This document shows, one piece after another, positions 30,784-39,203 of a DNA stretch of 44,021 bases (the first letter of the stretch is position 1; the number at the start of each line of letters is the position of its first letter). The position numbers and the translations under genes were made by a program. The notes below the pieces were generated by a model. The model was not told the DNA's origin, did no database searches, and saw nothing but the letters and a program-made list of their open reading frames with translations. The DNA is from a virus: positions 1 through 44,021 of IMG/VR virus record IMGVR_UViG_3300032085_000952; one strand, 5' to 3'.

Positions 30784-31253
30784 TAGTCATTGTCCTCAAA
30801 TATCGCTAGTGCGCTGTTGACGGCTCTACGTGCAGTCTCTCTACTGTAACCGTTCTTCTCTCCAATCTCGACCATGGTCATTCTGTCGAGGTAGCGTTGC
30901 TTTAGAATCTTCTTCTGGTCTTCATTGAGGTCTGAGAGCAGGACTTCAATGTTTTCTTTTGGAGTGTGGCAGATGTCAAACGGTATGCCATTCTTCTCTC
31001 TTCTTCTAATTCTAAGCTGGTTCATCATCGCATAGTTGAGTTGTTGATACAGAAAGGTTGTAAATTTAACACCTCTAGTTTCATCAAAAGAGTTCAGGCA
31101 CTTCCACAATACTTCTAGCCTTAAAGATGAGATGTCATCTGGGTCAACACTTTTACAATATTTTGCGCAAACAGAATCCATAATTTTTTTGTAATCAATA
31201 TTTTCTAAAGCTTCGTTTAGATCTCTAGTCTTCAATTTAAGATACTTCTTCAT
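30783..31253 (-). CDS. sigma-70 family RNA polymerase sigma factor
   Basis: 156 residues. Region 2 (about 45-95): LWKCLNSFDETRGVKFTTFL, YQQLNYAMMNQLRIRRRE; region 4 (about 110-152): LNEDQKKILKQRYLDRMTM, then the HTH MVEIGEKNGYSRETARRAVN. There is no region 1 or 3, as in phage-encoded and ECF-like factors. It likely redirects host RNA polymerase to a phage gene class. The start ATG has AAGGAG at good spacing. Promoter target not determined; the promoters found in this window look sigma70-like. Confidence 0.9.
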   Translation of the reverse strand: MKKYLKLKTRDLNEALENIDYKKIMDSVCAKYCKSVDPDDISSLRLEVLWKCLNSFDETRGVKFTTFLYQQLNYAMMNQLRIRRREKNGIPFDICHTPKENIEVLLSDLNEDQKKILKQRYLDRMTMVEIGEKNGYSRETARRAVNSALAIFEDND

Positions 31254-31863
31254 TCTTGCTCCTTAATATGGTTCCACCAATTTTATCACGTAAGTTTTCA
31301 AATTTATTTAAATCATTCAAATACTCATCGTTTAGTGTATCTGACATGATATACTCAATTTCTGCCGTTGGACTAATGAAGATAGCCCAGTAAGGCTTTT
31401 CAGAGACTTGATTTTTTACCATCTCAATAGTTTCTTCTACTTCGAGAATGATGTCATCTCTTCCTGATATTGTATCTTCTATATCGAGTTTTACAAGTGT
31501 AGAATTGAAAAGTTTTCCAATTCCAATAAACATTGTGTATCTCGATAATACTTTTATCGCCTCAACCCCTTGAATTTCTTCAATCTTTTTTACCATATTT
31601 TTAGTAATATCAAAAGAAGTATAGCAGAACCAACAGTCCCATCTATTAGAAGGCTTTAACATTGATTCTGCGGCGAACAGGCCATAAGGAGTATATAGCA
31701 CTTTAGGTTGTGGAGGTTCAACTGGAGCATACTTTAGCATATTTTCCATCATCTCTAACTCTTCTTCTGTTAGGTGATCTAGAAAATTTATTGGTTCTTC
31801 AGAAAGAATTTCATCAACTATAGCGTTCCAGCTTTCCCAAGCTATCGTGGCTTTTTTAGACAT
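31237..31863 (-). CDS. unknown conserved-type phage protein
   Basis: 208 residues. Acidic N-terminus (SEEPINFLDHLTEEELEMME), a Trp/Cys-rich block SNRWDCWFCYTSFDITKNM, then alternating strands and helices (GVEAIKVLSRYTMFIGIGKL, EYIMSDTLNDEYLNDL). The Trp-Asp-Cys-Trp-Phe block followed by GVE...RYxMxIGIG resembles proteins I know from marine T4-like phages that lack a known function. The start is 53 bases from the next gene. It overlaps sigma by 17 bases. Confidence 0.7.
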   Translation of the reverse strand: MSKKATIAWESWNAIVDEILSEEPINFLDHLTEEELEMMENMLKYAPVEPPQPKVLYTPYGLFAAESMLKPSNRWDCWFCYTSFDITKNMVKKIEEIQGVEAIKVLSRYTMFIGIGKLFNSTLVKLDIEDTISGRDDIILEVEETIEMVKNQVSEKPYWAIFISPTAEIEYIMSDTLNDEYLNDLNKFENLRDKIGGTILRSKNEEVS

Positions 31864-31915
31864 TTTTTGTACTCCACGTTTACTGTTTGAACTTTAGTCT
31901 TATATATAATACACA

Positions 31916-32251
31916 TTATTCAAACTTAACAGCGCTAGGTCTTACAACCAAATCGCAGTTTTTTGATTCTTCCTTGAAGGAGTCATAATAAGTAAGGAAC
32001 GCTAAAAATTGATCTTCTCCACCACCATTGTCGGCAGAGCATTGTCTTTCAATCTCTTTTAGTATTTCCGTTTCATACTCTCCAGAATTGACTTTATATA
32101 ATAAACTAGCAAAAGCTGAGATGTCTTCTAGAGAGTTTCCCCATCCGCATTTAAAATATATATCATAAGTTTCCGGTTCTACGAATACAGTAAAATAAGA
32201 ACTGCTAGAAACAGAATCTTGTTGTGGTAAATCTGGATATTGATCTGACAT
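31916..32251 (-). CDS. unknown acidic phage protein
   Basis: About 111 residues from the ATG at 32251, which has GGAGAAAGG before it (an upstream TTG is less likely). Central segment YFTVFVEPETYDIYFKCGWG then SLEDISAFASLLYKVNSGEY; acidic overall. No family known. It and the next two genes upstream look like one cluster of related-size unknowns. Confidence 0.6.
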   Translation of the reverse strand: MSDQYPDLPQQDSVSSSSYFTVFVEPETYDIYFKCGWGNSLEDISAFASLLYKVNSGEYETEILKEIERQCSADNGGGEDQFLAFLTYYDSFKEESKNCDLVVRPSAVKFE

Positions 32252-32591
32252 ACCTTTCTCCAATTTTGTTTAAGTTGTCGGTGTTATTAAGATTCAGCAT
32301 TTTACCTTTTATACTAAACCCTGCAACATATGGAAAATGACAGTAGTATACAACCTCAAACTCGTCTTCTGAAACTCTACAAAAGTCAGCTAGCTGATAG
32401 TCAAGCCATTCTGTATCATACTTAATATATTCAGATGATAGTTTGCCTAAACATTCTGGAACATCTTCATTATAAAAGTATCGGTTTATAACATTGCCAT
32501 CTTGATCCAAAAGTAAACTATTTCTAGTTGCATCTGCTATGTTTTTTGAATTATCGAAAGTCACCGGCAAGATCGACAGTTTAATCTTCAT
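32205..32591 (-). CDS. unknown phage protein
   Basis: 128 residues, mixed alpha/beta: MKIKLSILPVTFDNSKNIAD; a segment FEVVYYCHFPYVAGFSIKGK; ending in RSISRFTTTRFCF. It overlaps both neighbours (47 bases with the downstream gene). No family recognised. Confidence 0.6.
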   Translation of the reverse strand: MKIKLSILPVTFDNSKNIADATRNSLLLDQDGNVINRYFYNEDVPECLGKLSSEYIKYDTEWLDYQLADFCRVSEDEFEVVYYCHFPYVAGFSIKGKMLNLNNTDNLNKIGERYVRSISRFTTTRFCF

Positions 32592-32829
32592 TGTTGCTTT
32601 CTTCCGCTTCTTGCGAAGCTTTTAAGTATTGAGCTTTTAATTCTTGAACAAACTGAAAATTGCCTCTAGCATCATTATAATCTTCTAGAGCGTTTCTAAA
32701 TTCCTCAAAGATTTGAGGGTGTTCACCAATACCGGCAGGATTTGACATATACACTTTCATTGTTAAACCGGCTTCGTCCATCTTAGCTTTGTAGTGAGAT
32801 TCTGCTGCCGATATAAAATCAATATTCAT
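32581..32829 (-). CDS. small helical protein, unknown
   Basis: 82 residues, mostly helical and acidic: DFISAAESHYKAKMDEAGLT; FEEFRNALEDYNDARGNFQF; C-terminal EAEESNNED. Preceded by a weak AAGG site. It comes directly after the terminator at 32846-32879, so it starts a new run of genes. Function unknown. Confidence 0.6.
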   Translation of the reverse strand: MNIDFISAAESHYKAKMDEAGLTMKVYMSNPAGIGEHPQIFEEFRNALEDYNDARGNFQFVQELKAQYLKASQEAEESNNED

Positions 32830-32845
32830 CTTGTGTTCCTTATTT

Positions 32846-32879
32846 AATAAAAGAGCCTAGCGCTTCATGCGCTAGACTC
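32846..32879 (-). terminator. intrinsic terminator after the holin-like gene
   Basis: Minus strand stem GAGTCTAGCGC/GCGCTAGGCTC (11 bp, one T-G wobble), loop ATGAA, then TTTTATT. It closes a self-contained unit with the promoter at 33114-33142. Confidence 0.85.
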
Positions 32880-32902
32880 AGAATCATGATTCTCAAATAT
32901 GT

Positions 32903-33076
32903 CTACTCCGTTGGACGAAGAGAATCACCCACAATCCATGCGATAGCTACAGCCACAATGCTGGTAGCTGTTTCTGGTGGAATGCCGATGACATCTTGGA
33001 GGCATACAGTAACAACTGAACCAACTGCCGTCCAAAAACGTTTCGACTTAACCAGACCTTTAATTTTATCTACCAT
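32903..33076 (-). CDS. small holin-like membrane protein
   Basis: 57 residues (below usual length cut-offs), MVDKIKGLVKSKRFWTAVGS at the start, with hydrophobic segments about 14-28 (FWTAVGSVVTVCLQDVI) and about 36-48 (ATSIVAVAIAWIVG), then GDSLRPTE. The two-helix layout and charged N-terminus resemble short phage holin-type proteins. The ATG has TAGGAG ahead at good distance. It has its own promoter and a terminator right after its stop, so it can be expressed independently. Confidence 0.7.
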   Translation of the reverse strand: MVDKIKGLVKSKRFWTAVGSVVTVCLQDVIGIPPETATSIVAVAIAWIVGDSLRPTE

Positions 33077-33113
33077 TTTTCTTCTCCTATAAAAGATATT
33101 GGTTGACTAAAAC

Positions 33114-33142
33114 ATTGTAACATATTTCTACACAATAGACAA
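33114..33142 (-). promoter_or_regulatory. sigma70-type promoter of the holin-like gene
   Basis: -35 TTGTCT (33137-33142) and -10 TACAAT (33114-33119) on the minus strand, spacing 17. It lies between the glycosyltransferase stop and the small gene. Confidence 0.6.
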
Positions 33143-33144
33143 GT

Positions 33145-34185
33145 CTATTCTAAGCCTTTTATGAATTTTTTAGCCGAGTTCTCCCAAGAAAACTCTTTAG
33201 CGGTGTAAATACCGTCAATATTTGTTTCCAGATTTCCTTCTTGTTTTAACGTGTGTATCGCTCTCATGTAGGTAACAACTTGTTCTAGCTGGTTACTACC
33301 CAAAGAAGCCCATGAGCCTTGACCATGAAACCAAACTCCATCTTGAGCCGGTTCAAGATTGTCTATCGAAACCAAGTGACAATTCTTTGCATTGCAAAAC
33401 TCCGTGTGTGCTGAATATTCGGTAGCTATAACATGTTTGCCACACGCCATCATTTCTAAAAGTTCCAGATTCCAGCCTTCAGCTCTAGCAGGAAAAACTC
33501 CACAATCAGCTTGTTTCATAACATTGTAAACATCTCTGTGTGTGTTCTGTCTCGGTATAATCCTGATCTTATCACCAAGAGGAGATTCTTTATAAAGTTT
33601 TTCCCATTGTGATTGTTGCTCAGGTGAGTAGAAGGGATTGCTACACATCATCCACAATTCAACTTCATCCGAGTGGTCAAATGCGGCGTTAAAACAATTC
33701 ACTAGTATATCATGACCCTTTCTGACTTCCCATTTTCCGCAGTTGAAGAATACCGTTTTTGGTCTAGTAGAATCGTGAGGTTTGAAAATTTGCGTATCTA
33801 CACCAAGAGGCACCACTTTAGTTTCAACTCCGGTTTGTTGTTCTACTATTTCTTTTGCCCATTTTGAGCAGGTGAAAATTCTGTCATTATATTTTATGCT
33901 TTGTTTTTCCAGCTCGTTAAATCTTTCAAGCTCGAATATAGGAAAACCAACGTGCATACCTTTTCCGACGTGTCCATGTAATTCATGTTGATGCCATATT
34001 TTGACAGAAGGATTCTTTTCATGACATTCTTGCATGGTGATCTTTTGTATAAACGGATCTGACATCTCCGGTTTGCCAATCGGAAGATAGTTTACCTGAT
34101 TGCCCTGCGACAATAAATTCTTAATTATATTATAACTTGCGATGCCATATCCGAGATTGTTTATAGGCGCTGTAATATTAATCAT
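33145..34185 (-). CDS. GT4-family glycosyltransferase
   Basis: 346 residues of GT-B fold. An N-terminal glycine motif (NNLGYGIASYNIIKNLL), a linker FTCSKWAKEIVEQQTGVETK, VVPLGVDTQIFKP (GT4 signature), FFNCGKWEVRKGHDILVNCF, and the C-terminal E-x7-E block VFPARAEGWNLELLEMMACG followed by ATEYSAHTEF. It would transfer an NDP-activated sugar with retention; the substrate is not visible. It opens the sugar-modification island. Confidence 0.88.
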   Translation of the reverse strand: MINITAPINNLGYGIASYNIIKNLLSQGNQVNYLPIGKPEMSDPFIQKITMQECHEKNPSVKIWHQHELHGHVGKGMHVGFPIFELERFNELEKQSIKYNDRIFTCSKWAKEIVEQQTGVETKVVPLGVDTQIFKPHDSTRPKTVFFNCGKWEVRKGHDILVNCFNAAFDHSDEVELWMMCSNPFYSPEQQSQWEKLYKESPLGDKIRIIPRQNTHRDVYNVMKQADCGVFPARAEGWNLELLEMMACGKHVIATEYSAHTEFCNAKNCHLVSIDNLEPAQDGVWFHGQGSWASLGSNQLEQVVTYMRAIHTLKQEGNLETNIDGIYTAKEFSWENSAKKFIKGLE

Positions 34186-36616
34186 TTTGACCTCTAGCTA
34201 TTTTGTAATAATGATAAACATTTCCAAGATCAACCTTAGAACTATCAAAAATGTCGTTATCTAAAACATTTAGGAAATCTTTGTGTAGTTTATTGTTTTC
34301 CATCCATACGGCATGGTCTTCAAAGACTTCGCGCTTCCAAGTTCCCCAGTCTGTTATAATTGAAAAATTCATCTTGTCTACACCGTCTAATGAATTAGCC
34401 AACTCAACACATGCAGGCATCTCTTTATAGTTGTTCTTTTGTACTACTGAGTCAATCCTAAGTATGTTAATTTTACCTTCAACTCTCAATCTTGACAACA
34501 TTTCTATGTTCTTCATCAGCAAGTCCCAATCGCCACCTATACGTATCTTATCATAAGTTTCTTTAGTGGCAGCGTCGATAGACACAATTACCTGATTGAT
34601 ATTGTCATGGCACTTGTGTAGCATGTTCCACATTTTTTCAGTAAGCATGACTCCGTTTGTTTGTAGGTTTATCATTATTTCTGGGTGCTGTTTCCCATCA
34701 AAATTTATCAAGAAGTCCCTGAAAACTTTTGAGCCGAACGGATCGCCAGAGCCAGTGATGTTTAGCGAAGTATGACCTTTTGGTTGCTCGTTTAGAACAA
34801 AATCCATTATCTTGTTTTGTATCGCAACAGCATCATCATATTTCTTTCCCGAAGTATGAAGTATCGAACTTATCCTACAGCTAGGACATTTTAGATTGCA
34901 AGAATCGTCCCACAAAAAGTTGACATGTTTAATTCTATCCATGTCAGTAATATTGTTTTCTATTATATGCTTATGTCTTTCTTGTGTGACATCTTCTCTT
35001 TTAGGCAGCGCATCAACATTTTGTAATCTCGGACATGTCTTTTTGTTGCAGTAACTGAATGAACCGTCTAAAATCGAAGCTCTAATATTTTTTGCTTTAT
35101 CAGAATTGAGTATCTCTGTTATTGATGACTCGTGTATATTCCCGATGCTTTCATCCATCCAGTAGGAACAGCAGGTTCTAACATTCCCATGCTCATCAAC
35201 TTCAAAATTATCGAAGGGTTGTTCGCAGAAAAGCGCTGAAGTGTCTACGATTGGAAGAGAACTATTATCAGCATCTTCGTATATGTCACTTATTTTAGTT
35301 TTTTTTTGATCGTTGAATGGGTCATAGGTCTCAAAGTCAACCCATTCCTCTCCATTCCATATGATATTTAGCCTGTCGGTTATGACAACATCAGTCCCGT
35401 ACATTGTTTTAATGAAATTAGAATCTATGAAGCGCAGTTTGCCATCATAGAAAACTTCTTTGTATCCATACTTTTCAAGGTTATCATCTAGTTGTGATAT
35501 ATCTACATCATTTAAAAGGTTAAATAACCCGCCCAAGTTAACATGCATCATTTCTGAATTATGCACTAGATGCGCTCTAACATGTTTATTCAATTCAGGG
35601 TCAAAAACAATATCAAGCAACTCTTGGTGTCTTGGGTGTTTCTTCTCTTGAACTGCTCGGTAAAACCAAGTCTCAAAGAAATCTGGTGAACCTATCAGGA
35701 AGTCAGGCTCATAGGTTTGAAACTGAACACATTTCACATCATACTTTTTACAAAGATCGACAAACTGTAACACTTCAGAAAGATTATCATTCTGCACAAC
35801 AAAACTTGTATTGAAAGTTACTATCTGACCAGTAGCCTGAAGGTGCTGTGCGAATTCCAAATTTTCTAAAAGCATATTCCAATCGCCACCTTTTCTGACA
35901 ACCTTATATGTTTCTTCGGTTGCGGCATCAATTGATATAGAAATGTGCTTTATCTTTTCTTTTGAATAGTCACTTAGAGAGTCCCAATACTTCTTCATCA
36001 GAAGCCCATTTGTCAATATTTGAATTGTCTCTAGATTTGGAGCGTCTTCTTCTTTCAGTGTGCGGAGGAGGTCTCTGAATACAGGACTAGCAAAAGCATC
36101 TCCAGAGCCTGTAATACAAAAAGATTTTGCATTATGGAAGGCTTCTTTCTTTAACTTGTCTTGTATATTTAGAATCTGCTCGCGCTTTTTGCCAGACTCC
36201 ATAATTAGCTCTAGCCTACAAGATGGACATTCAAGATTACACGATCTATCATATCCAAAGTTTATGTCTAACGGCGTATGATCTAGTTTTGTTTTACCCT
36301 CAACAATGTCGTCATGTATAAGATCCCAGCCTCTGTGACTATTAGTGTTTCCTATCTGATAAAGAGTCTGAACGCAGTGAGTCTTCGTTTCTAAGTGCGG
36401 ACATACTTCTCTGTTGCAATACCTGTAGGAGCCATCAAGAATTGATCTTCTCAGCTCTTGAGCCTCTTCACTGTTCCATACTTCTTCTACTGACTTGTCT
36501 TTTATATTGCCAATTTCATAATTATTAATCCAAGACGGACAGCAACAACTAACTCTACCGTCGTCGTACACTTCAAAAAATTCAAAAGGTCTTGTGCAAT
36601 AATGTTTTTCATTCAT
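34178..36616 (-). CDS. fused tandem radical-SAM protein with two SPASM-like Cys modules
   Basis: 812 residues made of two homologous halves. Each begins with a Cys-rich module (half 1 CTRPFEFFEVYDDGRVSCCC, then YRYCNREVCPHL; half 2, from about 468, CEQPFDNFEVDEHGNVRTCC, then FSYCNKKTCPRL) and continues with a radical-SAM core carrying the CxxxCxxC motif: SCNLECPSCR (about 131) and SCNLKCPSCR (about 575). GSGDAFASPVFRDLLR and GSGDPFGSKVFRDFL, and ISIDAATEETY and VSIDAATKETY, confirm internal duplication. All cluster ligands are present in both halves. It could modify glycans or peptides; the substrate is unknown. A two-core single chain is unusual. Confidence 0.88.
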   Translation of the reverse strand: MNEKHYCTRPFEFFEVYDDGRVSCCCPSWINNYEIGNIKDKSVEEVWNSEEAQELRRSILDGSYRYCNREVCPHLETKTHCVQTLYQIGNTNSHRGWDLIHDDIVEGKTKLDHTPLDINFGYDRSCNLECPSCRLELIMESGKKREQILNIQDKLKKEAFHNAKSFCITGSGDAFASPVFRDLLRTLKEEDAPNLETIQILTNGLLMKKYWDSLSDYSKEKIKHISISIDAATEETYKVVRKGGDWNMLLENLEFAQHLQATGQIVTFNTSFVVQNDNLSEVLQFVDLCKKYDVKCVQFQTYEPDFLIGSPDFFETWFYRAVQEKKHPRHQELLDIVFDPELNKHVRAHLVHNSEMMHVNLGGLFNLLNDVDISQLDDNLEKYGYKEVFYDGKLRFIDSNFIKTMYGTDVVITDRLNIIWNGEEWVDFETYDPFNDQKKTKISDIYEDADNSSLPIVDTSALFCEQPFDNFEVDEHGNVRTCCSYWMDESIGNIHESSITEILNSDKAKNIRASILDGSFSYCNKKTCPRLQNVDALPKREDVTQERHKHIIENNITDMDRIKHVNFLWDDSCNLKCPSCRISSILHTSGKKYDDAVAIQNKIMDFVLNEQPKGHTSLNITGSGDPFGSKVFRDFLINFDGKQHPEIMINLQTNGVMLTEKMWNMLHKCHDNINQVIVSIDAATKETYDKIRIGGDWDLLMKNIEMLSRLRVEGKINILRIDSVVQKNNYKEMPACVELANSLDGVDKMNFSIITDWGTWKREVFEDHAVWMENNKLHKDFLNVLDNDIFDSSKVDLGNVYHYYKIARGQND

Positions 36617-37206
36617 TTTTCATAACCAAAATTAACAAAGTCATATTTATACATGCTATATATTATATCTTTGGACTGCTCATTGTACACATCCAAATAG
36701 TTAGGCTTGTTTGATTTATTATAATGGATAGGCACCTGTATCTCAAGCTCTTTTTCTAATTTTTCAAGATTTTCATATCTGTATATTTTTATATCTTCAA
36801 AAGGCTCATAGCAAAAATCACATACCCAGTTTGACTGAGGTAGAAAATGACACGTAGTCTTCATATTTGTATTGTATGTATCTACAACTTGACATGGTGG
36901 TAGTTCCTGAAGTGATAAGTACTTTATAACAAATTCGTTAAAGTCTGCAAACTGCTTTGCCTGTCTTGAGAATTCTATATCCGCAGAGTGATGAAGGTTA
37001 TTGTTAGTAATAAACCAGTATGCCGAAAAAATTCTGTCGTAAGGATTTCTACAAATACAAAACTTTTGATAGTCTGATCCTGAGAAATCAATATAGGCTT
37101 TGTGGTGGTAAACAGGACGTTCTGTTTCCTGAAGTGCAGCGGCAATTGACAGCGAAGCATTTTTTGGTATTGCTATAAAAGCGAGTTGTCTTTTATGGTC
37201 TAGCAT
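36613..37206 (-). CDS. sulfotransferase-like protein
   Basis: 197 residues. AFIAIPKNASLSIAAAL (residues 9-25) corresponds to the 5'-phosphosulfate loop and FCICRNPYDRIFSAYW (about 50-65) to the 3'-phosphate-binding motif of Golgi-type/Sulfotransfer_2 enzymes. Remaining: DFCYEPFEDIKIYRYENLEK and SKPNYLDVYNEQSK. It would use PAPS to sulfate a carbohydrate. Small for the family but with both nucleotide motifs. Overlaps the radical-SAM gene by four bases. Confidence 0.82.
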   Translation of the reverse strand: MLDHKRQLAFIAIPKNASLSIAAALQETERPVYHHKAYIDFSGSDYQKFCICRNPYDRIFSAYWFITNNNLHHSADIEFSRQAKQFADFNEFVIKYLSLQELPPCQVVDTYNTNMKTTCHFLPQSNWVCDFCYEPFEDIKIYRYENLEKLEKELEIQVPIHYNKSNKPNYLDVYNEQSKDIIYSMYKYDFVNFGYEK

Positions 37207-38165
37207 AATATGTTTTCTAGTTTTGTAGTCAGGTCATTAGCAAAGTAACTGCCGTTGATCCATCGTTTGTCCATGTTTTTGAAATGCTCGTGAGCTGCGA
37301 ATATCTTATCAAAATCACAGACTAATTCATAGGCATGATCCAAACTGTCAAAATACAGAGGGTAATCCTCACCGCAGTATTCTACCACTGCTGGATGCCT
37401 GTTCACCAGAAGTGGAGTGTTCCTAGCAATACATTCAATCACAGCATTATTGGCAGATGAATCGTACAGGTCAAGAAATGCAACACAGCTTGTTAGCATG
37501 TCGTCAAACTCTTCATTGCTAACACGTTGAAGCATCTCAACTCCAGACCATCTAGACTTATTTGCAAATGGATGTTTCAGACTTCTTTTTTCTACGCTCA
37601 ATAATTTGTTTGCATAATCATAGTCGCTAGGTAGCCACTTCTTAAAAAATGGATACGGAACATTTACCTCACATATGGAAAACATTCTACGTAACCAATA
37701 TCCTATTTGTAATAAAATCGGCCTTTCCTTATATAGAAACTTTTCCGGTTCCCATTTTAGTATATTTGTAGCGGTAGGATGTTTAACTGTTATAACTGGG
37801 ACATCACATTTGTCTCTAACCCACTCCGCAAGATACTCAGAAAGGCATATTAAGGCGCGACAGCTTTCAAGTGATTTACGAAAAACATCTCTAGTGAAAA
37901 TGGCATCAGGACTATTGTATGTATCAAACCAGTCAGGAGGATTCGGTGGATTATGGGCAAAGCCTATCCAATCTCTCGTATACGGGATTTTACTAAACTT
38001 ACTATCATAATATTGTTCCATTTTCCAAGAGAAATTGTCCTCGATAAAACCATCGACATAAATGCCGTGTTTAGAATGAAATGGTAGCAAGGAACTTATG
38101 CAATACTTCCACCCACTTCTGTGGATGCCAAAGCCTCCACAGTCTGATACATCTAAAGAAATCAT
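37200..38165 (-). CDS. GT-B type glycosyltransferase-like protein
   Basis: 321 residues. Starts CGGFGIHRSGWKYCISSLLP; IGFAHNPPNPPDWF resembles the acceptor loop of some GT-B enzymes; ALICLSEYLAEWVRDK; PILLQIGYWLRRMFSI is the inter-domain strand; EFDDMLTSCVAFLDLYDSSA and NNAVIECIARNTPLLVNRHP is the E-x6-E-like donor loop. CAZy family not assigned. It is within the sugar island and shares seven bases with the sulfotransferase gene. Confidence 0.7.
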   Translation of the reverse strand: MISLDVSDCGGFGIHRSGWKYCISSLLPFHSKHGIYVDGFIEDNFSWKMEQYYDSKFSKIPYTRDWIGFAHNPPNPPDWFDTYNSPDAIFTRDVFRKSLESCRALICLSEYLAEWVRDKCDVPVITVKHPTATNILKWEPEKFLYKERPILLQIGYWLRRMFSICEVNVPYPFFKKWLPSDYDYANKLLSVEKRSLKHPFANKSRWSGVEMLQRVSNEEFDDMLTSCVAFLDLYDSSANNAVIECIARNTPLLVNRHPAVVEYCGEDYPLYFDSLDHAYELVCDFDKIFAAHEHFKNMDKRWINGSYFANDLTTKLENILC

Positions 38166-39007
38166 TATAAATTAATTCCAGACAATCCTTCAAACAGTCC
38201 TGATTGATACGAGCATTTAACCATAGCTAGTTTCTCTGCGAATATTTTGCTTTGCTCTGTACCATCGCCCAATGTAAAAGTCAACCTACCTAAGACCTTG
38301 TGGTCTAAAGATTCTGGTGTTTCAATAAACTGTTTCCAAATTCTTTCAAAGTGGGGCATCTTCTTAAATCTTATATTCATCGCAGCCAAGAAACCTTGTT
38401 GATAGAAATAGTTTGAAATTGATTTAAGGGAAAGCTCCTCCTCGGAAAGCTTTATCTTTGTCGATAAAAAGTCAGAATGTATTACCTCTGCCATATTAGA
38501 AGCAGAGAGAACAAACGCCCTATCGTTATTTATAAAGCCTTTGGGTGATGAAATCGGTGAGATGCCGCCTCTTTTATTGTATACGCTGGAGTTTATGGCT
38601 ATATTGTAACAAGGGGGAAAGTTGTCGGGTTCAGAAGTTATGTCACAAACCAAATTTTTCGAGTACTTTCTAAGTTGATATGAATGACAGTATTTCATTA
38701 TGCTTTTTGTAAAGGTGTCTTCTGAGATCGCAGCATACTTTGGTTCAATGTCTCCACATAAAATTGAAAAGTCTTTGACTAAAGATGATAGACAAAGAAG
38801 GTCTTTGACGTATGTTTTAGATACAGAAGAATTCTCTAGAAATACCAAAGTTATAGCTGAATCGCTTGATGTAGGAAGTTCTGTAGGCGAGCAACTCTTA
38901 ATAGAATAAGATAAATTGTTATCATTTAACTGCTTTTTAATAACAGGCTCTAGACTTGATGTCTCGCTTTTTCCATCTTTGATTAAAAAAACATTTATGT
39001 CTTTCAT
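38165..39007 (-). CDS. glycosyltransferase-like or unknown protein in the glycan island
   Basis: 280 residues, first gene after the terminator at 39020-39065. An N-terminal alpha/beta region (MKDINVFLIKDGKS; ITLVFLENSSVSKTYV) and a middle segment PPCYNIAINSSVYNKRGGIS, followed by FINNDRAFVLSASNMAEVI, loosely recall a GT-A acceptor region, but I cannot see a DXD motif in place. Family uncertain. One-base overlap with the next gene supports a shared pathway. Confidence 0.45.
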   Translation of the reverse strand: MKDINVFLIKDGKSETSSLEPVIKKQLNDNNLSYSIKSCSPTELPTSSDSAITLVFLENSSVSKTYVKDLLCLSSLVKDFSILCGDIEPKYAAISEDTFTKSIMKYCHSYQLRKYSKNLVCDITSEPDNFPPCYNIAINSSVYNKRGGISPISSPKGFINNDRAFVLSASNMAEVIHSDFLSTKIKLSEEELSLKSISNYFYQQGFLAAMNIRFKKMPHFERIWKQFIETPESLDHKVLGRLTFTLGDGTEQSKIFAEKLAMVKCSYQSGLFEGLSGINL

Positions 39008-39019
39008 TCAACTTCTCTC

Positions 39020-39065
39020 AAAAAAAAATGCGCCACCTTAACTATAGGGGAAATTAAGATGGCGC
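39020..39065 (-). terminator. strong intrinsic terminator
   Basis: Minus strand stem GCGCCATCTTAA/TTAAGGTGGCGC (12 bp with one T-G wobble), a 12-base loop, then A and eight T's. It separates the GT11-like gene from the rest of the glycan island, so the genes below need another promoter or antitermination. Confidence 0.88.
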
Positions 39066-39185
39066 TAAAGTGAGGATACTGCTGGGGGAGCAATACCCAA
39101 AACAAATTCAGGAACCATTATACTATAACTTTGTCTGGGTAAAACTGCCCAAAAAAAATTCGCCGTCGCAAAAACCATTGTCAGG
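39066..39185 (-). other. noncoding stretch between GT11-like gene and terminator
   Basis: About 120 bases without a supported gene. It holds the post-stop half of the repeated segment (see 39171-39203), a small TGGG/ACCCA stem, and a TATAGTATAAT with no acceptable -35. A 17-codon frame here lacks a ribosome site. Confidence 0.5.
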
Positions 39186-39203
39186 CTAGTTGCGGTAGTA
39201 CAC
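39171..39203. repeat. direct repeat copy A (end of the GT11-like gene)
   Basis: About 33 bases nearly identical (three mismatches) to 39953-39985. It covers the last codons and stop (encoding YYRN) of the downstream gene and about 15 bases beyond it; weaker similarity continues a further 20 bases or so into the 3' flank. Confidence 0.8.

Noticed and set aside
32886-33092. Plus-strand 68-codon frame
   Set aside because: It is the shadow of the minus-strand holin-like gene, which has a promoter, ribosome site and terminator.
39065-39125. 17-codon frame MVPEFVLGIAPPAVSSL
   Set aside because: No ribosome site; its ATG lies inside a TATAGTATAATGG string, and the terminator follows at once.
39100-39135. 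Promoter with TATAAT in the gap after the GT11-like gene
   Set aside because: No acceptable -35 at 15-19 bases upstream on the minus strand, and any transcript would meet the terminator within about 90 bases.
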